Source: Clostridiales bacterium (GTDB lineage Bacteria; Bacillota; Clostridia; Oscillospirales; CAG-272). Taken from it: DNA of 53,250 nucleotides. The notes beneath the pieces were generated by a model. That model searched no databases and had not been told where the DNA came from. It saw nothing but the letters and a program-made list of their open reading frames with translations. The stretch spans positions 1-53,250 of the forward strand of contig JAILLB010000049.1 of the NCBI GenBank assembly GCA_024693345.1. Reading direction: 5' to 3'. The translations under genes and the position numbers were made by a program. How positions within the stretch are numbered: the first letter of the stretch is position 1; each line of letters begins with the position of its first letter. This document shows positions 36,031-42,849 of the stretch, one piece after another.

Positions 36031-36083
36031 TTGACAAGTTAGCGTATGCTAACTATAATATATGCGGTTAGTGGTTGCTAACC
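36031..36083 (+). promoter_or_regulatory. feo promoter with two DtxR-type operators
   Basis: Perfect TTGACA (36031-36036) and TATAAT (36054-36059) are spaced 17 bp. GTTAGCGTATGCTAAC (36038-36053), a perfect-arm palindrome, fills the spacer exactly. A second palindrome, GGTTAG N6 CTAACC (36066-36083), covers the transcription start. DtxR-family regulators use TTAG/CTAA-type palindromes; bound protein would exclude RNA polymerase completely. Confidence 0.88.
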
Positions 36084-36106
36084 GACAAATGCAGGAGGAA
36101 AAAACT

Positions 36107-36319
36107 ATGATGCCATTGAATCTGGCTGAAAAGGGTCAGCCACAGATTATAAAGAGACTTGGAGGCAATCCGGAAGTGAAAAAGCATCTGGAAGATCTTG
36201 GCTTCATAGTCGGAGGTGAGATAAGTATTATTAACTCACTTGGCGGAAACCTGATAGTTAAAGTCAGGGAAAGCCGCGTAGCCGTCAGCGACGAACTTGC
36301 ACGAAAAATAATGGTGTAA
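36107..36319 (+). CDS. feoA: FeoA-type SH3-domain protein, first copy
   Basis: 70 residues from the ATG at 36107 (MMPLNLAEKGQPQII), chosen because AGGAGG lies 8 bp upstream; an earlier in-frame ATG (36062) lies at the second operator and before any ribosome site. The fold pattern is typical: KRLGGNPEVKKHLEDLGFIVGGEI, NLIVKVRESRVAVS and ARKIMV (in parts). FeoA is a small cytoplasmic partner thought to modulate FeoB. It is followed by a second, different FeoA 15 bp on. Confidence 0.88.
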   Translation: MMPLNLAEKGQPQIIKRLGGNPEVKKHLEDLGFIVGGEISIINSLGGNLIVKVRESRVAVSDELARKIMV

Positions 36320-36334
36320 AAAGGAGAAAATGAA

Positions 36335-36556
36335 GTGAAAACGCTCAGAGATGTAAAAATCGGCGAAACTGCAACGGTTGTCAAGCTTCACGGAGAAGGA
36401 GCTGTCAAACGCCGCATCATGGATATGGGGATTACGAAGAATACCTCCGTATATGTAAGAAAAGTTGCTCCGCTCGGTGATCCGATTGAAATTACAGTAA
36501 GAAATTATGAGTTGTCAATCAGAAAGGCTGATGCGGAAATGGTTGAGGTTGAATGA
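36335..36556 (+). CDS. feoA: FeoA-type SH3-domain protein, second copy
   Basis: 73 residues from a GTG at 36335, with AAGGAG 9 bp upstream. It begins MKTLRDVKIGETATVVKL and has RIMDMGITKNTSVYV, GDPIEITVRNYELSIRK, the canonical FeoA wording. It is clearly diverged from the first copy (which has a basic HLEDLGF segment), so the pair is an old duplication with split roles. In many Clostridia one copy may regulate and the other may bind FeoB; that is inference. Confidence 0.9.
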   Translation: MKTLRDVKIGETATVVKLHGEGAVKRRIMDMGITKNTSVYVRKVAPLGDPIEITVRNYELSIRKADAEMVEVE

Positions 36557-36595
36557 TTAATCCGGATGATTATCCGGTTATATTTTCAGGCAATA

Positions 36596-36611
36596 GTTAG
36601 CGCACGCTAAC
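36596..36611 (+). promoter_or_regulatory. Third DtxR-type operator, in front of feoB
   Basis: GTTAGCGCACGCTAAC has the same arms as the operator in the feo promoter. It lies 37 bp before the feoB start. A CCGGAT/ATCCGG hairpin with short T stretch (36562-36587) precedes it, so feoB may have an internal, separately controlled promoter or a roadblock site. Confidence 0.78.
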
Positions 36612-36647
36612 TGCTCAAAGCTGAAAAATGCAGAAAGGAAGAATAAA

Positions 36648-39044
36648 ATGAACATTCGTATTGCCCTCGCGGGCAACCCAAACAGTGGTAAAACAACGCT
36701 GTTTAATGCACTGACCGGTTCCAATCAGTTTGTTGGAAACTGGCCCGGAGTAACTGTAGAAAAAAAAGAAGGAAAATTGAAAAAACATGATGATGTTACA
36801 ATAACAGACCTTCCTGGAATCTACTCACTTTCTCCATACACACTTGAAGAAGTGGTTGCCAGAAATTATCTCATTGGTGAACGTCCGGATGCAATTCTGA
36901 ACATCATTGATGGTACAAACCTTGAAAGAAACCTGTATTTGACAACCCAACTCACAGAGCTTGGAATTCCGGTTGTTGTTGCAGTAAACATGATAGATAT
37001 AGTCAATAAAAATGGTGACCAGATTAATGTAGAAGAGTTGTCAAGACAGCTTGGGTGCAAAGTTGTAGTAATATCTGCACTTAAGGAAACCGGTGTGATG
37101 GAAGCCGCAGAAGCTGCCATTGAAGCCGCAAAGAATACAAAGACAATACCGATGCATTCGTTCTCCGGACCTGTAGAACATGCTCTTGCTCACATAGAAG
37201 AAGCTGCAGTACATAATCTTCCCGAAGAGCAGCAGAGGTGGTATGCCATCAAGATATTCGAGCGCGACGATAAAGTTCTCGAACAAATGAAGATTCCGCA
37301 GGAAACACTGGATCATATTGAAAAGGATATTCAGGCTGCGGAAACAGAACTGGATGACGATGCTGAAAGTATCATAACTAATGAACGCTATGTATATATA
37401 GCTGAAGTAATCAAGTCTTGTTACAAAAAGAAAAAGACAGACAGTCTGACAACATCAGACAAGATAGACAAAATAGTTACCAACCGCTGGCTCGGTCTTC
37501 CCATATTTGCAGTTATCATGTTCCTTGTATATTGGATTTCCATGGTCGCAGTAGGAGCTCCTGCTACTGATTGGGCCAATGATGGATTGTTTGGAGACGG
37601 ATACCATCTGATAGGCATTGATGGTGGATATAACGAATTAGCAGAAAGATATGCAGAAGCCCAGGCCATTGTCGACGGATATGATGCATATGTAGAAGAA
37701 AACGGAACGGCACCAACAGTTGATTTCAAATACTACATTGATGATGAAGAAACACTTGAACATGAAGAATTTACTGCAAGTCTTGAAGACTATAACGAGG
37801 CCGTAAAGACCCTTAATGAAATAGGTGATGAACCTGATCCCGCAGATTATGGTGTATGGGTTCCCGGAATACCGACTCTCGTCGAGAGAGGCCTTGATGC
37901 AATTAATGCAGCGGAATGGCTGAAAGGTCTTATTTTAAATGGAATTATTGCGGGTGTCGGTGCCGTTTTAGGCTTTGTTCCTCAGATGCTTGTCCTGTTC
38001 CTGCTGCTTGCATTCTTGGAAGCGTGCGGATATATGGCTCGTATCGCATTCGTGCTCGACCGTGTATTCCGTAAATTCGGATTATCAGGAAAATCCTTTA
38101 TTCCGATGCTTATCGGTGTCGGATGCGGAGTTCCTGGTATCATGGCAAGCAGGACGATTGAAAACGAACGTGATCGTCGAATGACAATAATGACAACAAC
38201 ATTTATTCCATGCGGAGCAAAGGTTCCGTTTATAGCAATGATTGCAGGAGCAATATTTGGACGTTCTCCTTTGGTGGCAACATCTGCATATTTCATAGGA
38301 ATGGCTGCAATTGTAATTTCAGGAATAATGCTTAAAAAGACAAGAATGTTTGCAGGCAACCCCGCACCATTCGTAATGGAACTTCCCGCTTATCACTGGC
38401 CGACAGTCAAAAATGTTCTGAGATCAATGTGGGAACGCGGCTGGTCGTTCATAAAGAAAGCAGGAACAATAATCCTTCTTTCAACCATTGTTGTATGGTT
38501 TACCAGCTACTTTGGATTTACTGATGAAGGATTCCGTATGCTGGCAGAAGAGGAACTTGAATTGTCCGTTCTTGCCAAGATAGGCGGATTTATTGCTTGG
38601 ATTTTTGCTCCTCTTGGATGGGGTAACTGGCAGGCAGCTGTAGCATCAATTACAGGACTTGTTGCTAAGGAAAACATTGTTGGAACAATGGGAATCCTCT
38701 ATGGCTCAGGCGAGTTGACTGCATGGCAGGCTCTGTCACAGGCATTTACAGGTGTGACTGCTTATTCATTCCTCGTATTCAATCTCCTCTGTGCTCCGTG
38801 CTTCGCAGCAATCGGTGCAATCAAGCGTGAAATGAACAATGCAAAGTGGACATTGTTCGCAATCGCATACCAGTGCGGATTTGCTTACCTGATAGCATTG
38901 ATGATTAACCAGTTTGGTGGAATCTTCACGGGAAATATCAGCGTAGTTGGATTAATATTTGCTGTAGCGGCTTTAGCACTTATAGTTTACATGCTGTTCT
39001 TCAAGAAATATAAAGAAGCAGATAAACTTACGAAAGTATCTTAA
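36648..39044 (+). CDS. feoB: Ferrous iron transporter FeoB
   Basis: 798 residues. The N-terminal G domain has GNPNSGKTTLFN (G1), DLPGIYSLSP (G3) and NMID (G4), followed by the GDI-like helical domain to about 280. The membrane part has the Gate regions GVGCGVPGIMASRT and PCGAKVPF, and CAPCFAAIGAIKRE near the C-terminus, all as expected for Fe(II) transport. Between the first membrane helix and the next, about residues 305-415, lies an extra acidic segment rich in Glu, Asp and Tyr (EEFTASLEDYNEAV), much longer than in E. coli FeoB and probably outside the cell. The ribosome site is AAAGGAAG. Confidence 0.95.
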   Translation: MNIRIALAGNPNSGKTTLFNALTGSNQFVGNWPGVTVEKKEGKLKKHDDVTITDLPGIYSLSPYTLEEVVARNYLIGERPDAILNIIDGTNLERNLYLTTQLTELGIPVVVAVNMIDIVNKNGDQINVEELSRQLGCKVVVISALKETGVMEAAEAAIEAAKNTKTIPMHSFSGPVEHALAHIEEAAVHNLPEEQQRWYAIKIFERDDKVLEQMKIPQETLDHIEKDIQAAETELDDDAESIITNERYVYIAEVIKSCYKKKKTDSLTTSDKIDKIVTNRWLGLPIFAVIMFLVYWISMVAVGAPATDWANDGLFGDGYHLIGIDGGYNELAERYAEAQAIVDGYDAYVEENGTAPTVDFKYYIDDEETLEHEEFTASLEDYNEAVKTLNEIGDEPDPADYGVWVPGIPTLVERGLDAINAAEWLKGLILNGIIAGVGAVLGFVPQMLVLFLLLAFLEACGYMARIAFVLDRVFRKFGLSGKSFIPMLIGVGCGVPGIMASRTIENERDRRMTIMTTTFIPCGAKVPFIAMIAGAIFGRSPLVATSAYFIGMAAIVISGIMLKKTRMFAGNPAPFVMELPAYHWPTVKNVLRSMWERGWSFIKKAGTIILLSTIVVWFTSYFGFTDEGFRMLAEEELELSVLAKIGGFIAWIFAPLGWGNWQAAVASITGLVAKENIVGTMGILYGSGELTAWQALSQAFTGVTAYSFLVFNLLCAPCFAAIGAIKREMNNAKWTLFAIAYQCGFAYLIALMINQFGGIFTGNISVVGLIFAVAALALIVYMLFFKKYKEADKLTKVS

Positions 39045-39062
39045 TGAAAAGAGAGTGACGTT

Positions 39063-39233
39063 ATGTTAACATGGATGATTAATAATTTGGGAACAATCAT
39101 TGTTTCCTTGGTATTGATTGCCGTTGTGGTTTTAATTGTCTTCTATCTCAAAAAAGAGAAGAAGAGCGGTAAATCATCATGCGGCGGAAACTGCGCCCAT
39201 TGTTCCATGTGCAAATCGTGTCACCAGAAATGA
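39063..39233 (+). CDS. FeoB-associated Cys-rich membrane protein
   Basis: 56 residues, encoded 18 bp after feoB. A single membrane helix (GTIIVSLVLIAVVVLIVFYL) is followed by KKEKKSGKSS and a cluster of five Cys with His: CGGNCAHCSMCKSCHQK. This is the usual partner at the end of feo operons in Clostridia (FeoB_associated family, FeoC-like position). It probably binds or passes Fe(II) on the cytoplasmic side. It ends at a very strong terminator. Confidence 0.9.
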   Translation: MLTWMINNLGTIIVSLVLIAVVVLIVFYLKKEKKSGKSSCGGNCAHCSMCKSCHQK

Positions 39234-39250
39234 AAAAATAAGTAAGGCAT

Positions 39251-39297
39251 AAAAAATACGGACTTCATTGAAATAGTCAATGCAGTCCGTATTTTTT
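39251..39297 (+). terminator. Terminator of the feo operon
   Basis: AAAAAATACGGACT (39251-39264) pairs perfectly with AGTCCGTATTTTTT (39284-39297); an inner CATTGA/TCAATG extends the stem. It is symmetric and could stop transcription from both sides. Confidence 0.93.
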
Positions 39298-39308
39298 GTA
39301 GTTGATAA

Positions 39309-39455
39309 GTGAACTACCCACCACCTGTTTACACTGAGGTGGGTGCTTCATAGATGATTTGCATCATCCAATCTTTTTTACTCTTCGATGCAGGTATCCC
39401 CACAAGCATAAGGAGTCTAGCCCCGGTGTCCCGACCGGTTATTTTTTTCTTATTT
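39309..39455 (-). ncRNA. Omega-RNA-like (reRNA) right end of the IS605 remnant
   Basis: The minus strand from about 39455 reads ACCGGTCGGGACACCGGGGC, TAGACTCC, GTGGGGATACCTGCATCGAAGAGT, then the final hairpin and GTTCAC. This is the conserved scaffold at the 3' end of clostridial tnpB genes, from which TnpB guide RNAs are made. The guide would be the flanking bases past 39309 (TTATCAACTAC...). No TnpB is encoded here, so it could only work with a TnpB supplied in trans. The 5' limit is approximate. Confidence 0.6.
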
Positions 39456-39585
39456 ACGTGATCTGTGTCTGAATTCAGATCTACGCTTTGCTCTCATTTC
39501 CGACTGTTCTTCTACAATTTCATAGCTTTCGCCAATAAACTCGCTTCATTACTACCGATAATTATACAACTTCGTATTTTTAATC

Positions 39586-39651
39586 TTAATATCTTGAGTT
39601 GTATTTCTTGTGTGTTTCGTAATCCTTTTTGCACTCTTTCTCACAATTCAT
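39586..39651 (-). CDS. 21-codon frame with good ribosome site inside the IS605 remnant
   Basis: AGGAGG lies 5 bp before an ATG at 39651; the frame reads MNCEKECKKDYETHKKYNSRY and stops. It occupies the tnpB start position but does not look like a TnpB N-terminus. It may be a decayed or truncated accessory ORF. Translation is possible, function doubtful. Confidence 0.3.
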   Translation of the reverse strand: MNCEKECKKDYETHKKYNSRY

Positions 39652-39693
39652 CTCGCCTCCTATAGAGGAGGGAGACTTCTTGCTGAGTGCTTG

Positions 39694-40389
39694 TTAAATT
39701 ATCGAAGTTTGTTCAAGCCTTGAGACACTGAAAGAGAATCCTGCGGTTTCCGTTACAGGAACTGAGAACAATTTGGTTGCTGCTTCAGAATTAGCACCGG
39801 CTTTATCCAGAATAGATTTCATTATGTTGATCTTACTGTCTTTGTCAGTGACAATAATTACCAATTCCTTGTCATCGGCAATTGTCATTCCAAAGAATTT
39901 TCCTTTATCTTCAGGCTTTGTTCCTTTTGCATGGACAATTGTGCCTCCGCCGGCACCACCTGCTCTGGCAGCGTCCATTACCATATTTGAATAACCGGAT
40001 TCGGTTATACACATAATCATCTCATAATTAGAAGTATTCATATTTGTGTCCTCCTTGTCATTAAGGTTAATGTCTGTAAAGGTTTTGATGGTTGATGAGC
40101 TGATTGTGCTCACCGGTATCGTACATGCGATGCCTTTGTCCGGAAGATACATCATCATTTCCTTGTTCATCTTTTTCAGAACTGATGATGCTGTTTCAGA
40201 AGGAAGAATTGTCAAATAAAGCACTTTTTCCGTCTGAACCAGTCCGAACGTGTCAAGGATTTCTTTTCTGGTGGAACCGATGCATGGATGACTGATTAAA
40301 TAGGATATTCCGCTTTCAGAAAAGAATGACGTAAAATCACCGCTGTCGGACTTTTTGGTTATGCATAACAACAATTGTAAGTCTTTCAC
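39694..40389 (-). CDS. Tandem PII-like (GlnB-fold) protein
   Basis: 231 residues from a GTG with AGAGGTGAAAC upstream. Two ferredoxin-like PII units are visible. The first (residues 1-105) is degenerate: LQLLLCITKKSDSGDF, GISYLISHPCIGS. The second (about 120-231) keeps the PII look: YEMIMCITESGYSNMVMDAARAGGAGGGTIVHAKGT, with GKFFGMTI, KELVIIVTDKD and INIMKSI (in parts). The uridylylated Tyr T-loop of GlnB is not conserved. It probably binds a nucleotide or small metabolite and controls the DUF1538 membrane protein encoded 10 bp upstream in the same operon. Confidence 0.82.
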   Translation of the reverse strand: MKDLQLLLCITKKSDSGDFTSFFSESGISYLISHPCIGSTRKEILDTFGLVQTEKVLYLTILPSETASSVLKKMNKEMMMYLPDKGIACTIPVSTISSSTIKTFTDINLNDKEDTNMNTSNYEMIMCITESGYSNMVMDAARAGGAGGGTIVHAKGTKPEDKGKFFGMTIADDKELVIIVTDKDSKINIMKSILDKAGANSEAATKLFSVPVTETAGFSFSVSRLEQTSII

Positions 40390-40399
40390 GTTTCACCTC

Positions 40400-41950
40400 T
40401 TACATTACAAGCGTTTCGTTCTCAACCTCTTCAGTTTTTTCGGGTTGAACTGTTTCTTCGGCAACGTGTGCCTTTGATGATTTGATTTTGAATATAAGAC
40501 CGAGAATCTGGATTGTCAGAAGTGGTGCTCCGGCAACCAGGGCAATCAGTCCGAATGCATCTGTTATTACGCTATTTTCAAGTGATTCACAGGCACCTGA
40601 TGCAAATGGAAGAAGGAATGCGGCTGTCATGGGGCCCGATGCAACACCTCCTGAGTCAAATGCAATTGAAGTGAATATTTTTGGGGAAATGAATGTCAAC
40701 ACAAGCGCTATTACGTAAATCGGAACAATGAACCATAACAGAGAAATTCCTGTGAAAACTCGTATCATAGCCATTCCAACAGCTGCTGAAACACCAAGTT
40801 CAAGGGAGAGAAGAATATGCTTTCTTGTAATTGATCCCGATGTTATATTTTCCACCTGTACAGATAAAACGTGCACTGCCGGTTCAGCTCTTACTATGAA
40901 GAAACCTGTCAGCATTCCAATCGGAACAATAATCCAACTATATGGCAGATTACCAAGTTGTGTTCCTATGTAATAACCAACGGGCATAAATCCCGCATTT
41001 GCTCCGGTTAAGAATAATACAAGTCCAAGATACGTATAAATTGCTCCTGCCACTATCTTGTTTAATGCCTTTTTTTGAATTTTGCTTACAATGAACTGAT
41101 AAATGATAAAGAAAATCAGTATCGGAAGAAGGGCAATTGCGACCTCCTTAAAGTACTCCGGGAATTGTTTTAGAATAGATACTGCAAGTTCTTGTGAATT
41201 GTCAATTTTGGGCATTTCATATGGCGTATATACGGCATTTGCCTTTGTAATAATGCTTAGAATGATGACAGTAAGAATTGGCCCAATTGAACAGAGAGCA
41301 ACAAGACCGAAACTATCTTCTTCAGCTGCTTTATCCGAACGAATGGATGCCACACCTACGCCAAGTGCCATGATAAACGGAACCGTCATCGGACCGGTTG
41401 TGACGCCGCCTGCATCAAATGCTGCCGGTATAAACTCCTGTGGAGCAAATATTGCCAATATGAAAATAATCGCATATCCGGCAATAAGAATATATGAGAG
41501 TCTGATTTTGAAGACGATTCTCAGCATTGCTATTATGAGGAATAATCCGACACCGATTCCAACTGCAACTATGAGAAGTGTGCTGTTAATACTGCCATTC
41601 AGCTGTTTTGCCAGTACCTGAAGGTCAGGCTCAGATATTGTTACAAGGGTTCCTACCAAAAATGATACGAGAATAATCAGCCACAGTTTTCTCTTCTTTA
41701 CCACTGATGAGCCTACATGCTGACCCATGGGAGTCATTGAGATGTCAGCTCCAAGCGTGAAAAATCCCATCCCCAGTATGAGAAGGACCGTTCCGGTGAG
41801 ATATGCGAGCAATAGTCCGCTGTCGACAGGAACAACTATAAACGTCAAAAGCAAGACTATGACTGAAATTGGAAGTACAGAAGACAATGATTCTTTTATC
41901 TTTTCAACCAAAACTTCGCCCGTTGTCATCAACATAAGTTTTCTGACCAT
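40400..41950 (-). CDS. DUF1538 membrane protein with internal duplication
   Basis: 516 residues from the ATG at 41950 (MVRKLMLMTTGEVLVEK), with GGAG 8 bp upstream; a longer frame upstream overlaps the probable promoter. About twelve to fourteen membrane helices fall into two homologous halves. Shared wording marks the duplication: AAFDAGGVTTGPMT and IAFDSGGVASGPMT, then FGLVALCSIGPILTV and FGLIALVAGAPLLTI. TPMGQHVGS lies early. DUF1538 proteins are uncharacterised transporter-like proteins often encoded with PII-like proteins. By analogy with AmtB-GlnK the pair could be a transporter with its PII-type gate; the substrate is unknown. Confidence 0.85.
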   Translation of the reverse strand: MVRKLMLMTTGEVLVEKIKESLSSVLPISVIVLLLTFIVVPVDSGLLLAYLTGTVLLILGMGFFTLGADISMTPMGQHVGSSVVKKRKLWLIILVSFLVGTLVTISEPDLQVLAKQLNGSINSTLLIVAVGIGVGLFLIIAMLRIVFKIRLSYILIAGYAIIFILAIFAPQEFIPAAFDAGGVTTGPMTVPFIMALGVGVASIRSDKAAEEDSFGLVALCSIGPILTVIILSIITKANAVYTPYEMPKIDNSQELAVSILKQFPEYFKEVAIALLPILIFFIIYQFIVSKIQKKALNKIVAGAIYTYLGLVLFLTGANAGFMPVGYYIGTQLGNLPYSWIIVPIGMLTGFFIVRAEPAVHVLSVQVENITSGSITRKHILLSLELGVSAAVGMAMIRVFTGISLLWFIVPIYVIALVLTFISPKIFTSIAFDSGGVASGPMTAAFLLPFASGACESLENSVITDAFGLIALVAGAPLLTIQILGLIFKIKSSKAHVAEETVQPEKTEEVENETLVM

Positions 41951-42110
41951 TGTCCCATCTCCAATCATTGAATGTCTATCATAATGATACCATAACAAAT
42001 GGCCAAACAAAAGTCCAAAATATACATTATCATTGCTTAAGCAGGGATACTTTTTGTGCAAATTGTCATCATAATTATCATTCCGGTTAATATTTTATAT
42101 TTTTTGAACA

Positions 42111-42140
42111 TTGATTTTAATTGTTACGAAAATATATAAT
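42111..42140 (+). promoter_or_regulatory. Promoter of the purine operon
   Basis: TTGATT (42111-42116) and a perfect TATAAT (42135-42140) are spaced 18 bp, 70 bp before purE. No purine riboswitch core is recognisable in the leader. Confidence 0.65.
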
Positions 42141-42160
42141 ATTGGTAGACTAGGAAGAGA

Positions 42161-42187
42161 GGAGCGCATAAGTATTTTATGTGCTCC
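42161..42187 (+). promoter_or_regulatory. Hairpin in the purE leader
   Basis: GGAGCGCATAA (42161-42171) pairs with TTATGTGCTCC (42177-42187), an 11-bp stem with one G-U pair and a 5-base loop, followed by AATTCTATTTT. It could be a weak attenuator or mRNA stabiliser ahead of purE. Confidence 0.5.
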
Positions 42188-42211
42188 AATTCTATTTTCA
42201 AGGGGGATTAA

Positions 42212-42694
42212 ATGAGAAAAGTCGCAGTAATAATGGGCAGTGACAGTGATACAGAAGTGGTTAAAAAGGCTACATCCGTACTCAAAGAATTCGATGTTCC
42301 ATATGAAGCACACATCTATTCTGCACACAGGACACCTAAAGAAGCTGCAGATTTTTCAAAGAATGCTGAGAAAAACGGCTTCGGAGTAATTATCTGTGCT
42401 GCCGGAATGGCCGCACATCTTGCCGGAGCAATAGCAGCAAACACTACTTTGCCTGTTATCGGCATACCCGTATCATCGGGTGGACTTGGAGGACTTGATG
42501 CACTTTTGTCCACTGTTCAAATGCCAACTGGCATACCGGTAGCAACTGTAGCTGTTAATGGCGCTGCCAATGCTGCAATACTCAGTATTGAAATCCTTTC
42601 ACTTGAAGATGAAACTCTCAGAAAAAAACTTTCTGATTTCAGAGCATCCGGTGCTGAAAAAGTTATAGAAAAAGATAAAGCACTCAGCATTTAA
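42212..42694 (+). CDS. purE: N5-carboxyaminoimidazole ribonucleotide mutase
   Basis: 160 residues, class I PurE. It moves the carboxyl group of N5-CAIR to C4 in purine synthesis. Visible are VIMGSDSDTEVVKKA, YSAHRTPKEAADF, ICAAGMAAHLAGAIAA and GIPVSSGGLGGLDALLS. No purK is in the window, so N5-CAIR must come from a PurK elsewhere. AAGGGGG precedes the ATG. First gene of the operon. Confidence 0.96.
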   Translation: MRKVAVIMGSDSDTEVVKKATSVLKEFDVPYEAHIYSAHRTPKEAADFSKNAEKNGFGVIICAAGMAAHLAGAIAANTTLPVIGIPVSSGGLGGLDALLSTVQMPTGIPVATVAVNGAANAAILSIEILSLEDETLRKKLSDFRASGAEKVIEKDKALSI

Positions 42695-42707
42695 TCGGAG
42701 GTTTAAC

Positions 42708-42803
42708 ATGAGAAGAAGCGCTGTAAAAATCGGAATAGCATTAACCGGACAGGGAAAGAACTGCCCGGCCATAATCAGCGCAACTATAACCATAAGAATA
42801 TAA
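42708..42803 (+). CDS. 31-codon small ORF between purE and purF
   Basis: GGAGG (42697-42701) lies 6 bp before an ATG. The peptide reads MRRSAVKIGIALTGQGKNCP and then AIISATITIRI. Seven of 31 residues are Ile, five of them by the rare codon ATA. The frame contains a hairpin, CCGGACAG/CTGCCCGG (42744-42768), and stops 2 bp before a terminator. This is the layout of a leader peptide, although no run of one regulatory codon is obvious. purC often lies here in related operons, so it could instead be what is left after loss of purC; the peptide does not resemble PurC. Not recognised. Confidence 0.5.
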   Translation: MRRSAVKIGIALTGQGKNCPAIISATITIRI

Positions 42804-42805
42804 TA

Positions 42806-42838
42806 CCCGGGAATAGCCATATTCTCGGGATGTTTTTT
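42806..42838 (+). terminator. Internal terminator/attenuator between purE and purF
   Basis: CCCGGGAATA (42806-42815) pairs with TATTCTCGGG (42820-42829), ten pairs with one G-U, around GCCA, followed by ATG and six T (42833-42838). The purF ribosome site AGGAGG begins at once and its ATG is at 42850, which leaves no space for a promoter. Expression of purF and everything downstream must pass this terminator. Confidence 0.85.
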
Positions 42839-42849
42839 AGGAGGGAAAA

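Larger units (their letters stand above)
39309..39692 (-). mobile_element. Non-autonomous IS605/IS1341-type remnant (no tnpA, no tnpB)
   Basis: Read on the minus strand, the ~384-bp element starts AAGCACTCAGCAAGAAGTCTCCC with a CCTCC/GGAGG hairpin (left-end type). It ends with the right-end hairpin CACCCACCT ... AGGTGGTGGGTAG and GTTCAC, as in many clostridial IS605-family elements. The ~400-residue tnpB expected between them is missing; only short broken frames remain, for example a 21-codon frame and a frame ending SEMRAKRRSEFRHRSRK. It lies between the feo terminator and the stop codon of the PII-like gene (TTTAAC at 39693-39698 on the minus strand may be the target). It explains the whole 460-bp gap before the PII gene. 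Confidence 0.7.

Noticed and set aside
41103..41621. A 172-codon plus-strand open frame
   Set aside because: It is antisense to the DUF1538 gene, whose membrane motifs are clear.
42141..42211. Purine riboswitch before purE
   Set aside because: The leader after the promoter is only about 65 bases and holds one simple hairpin, without the conserved three-way junction sequences.
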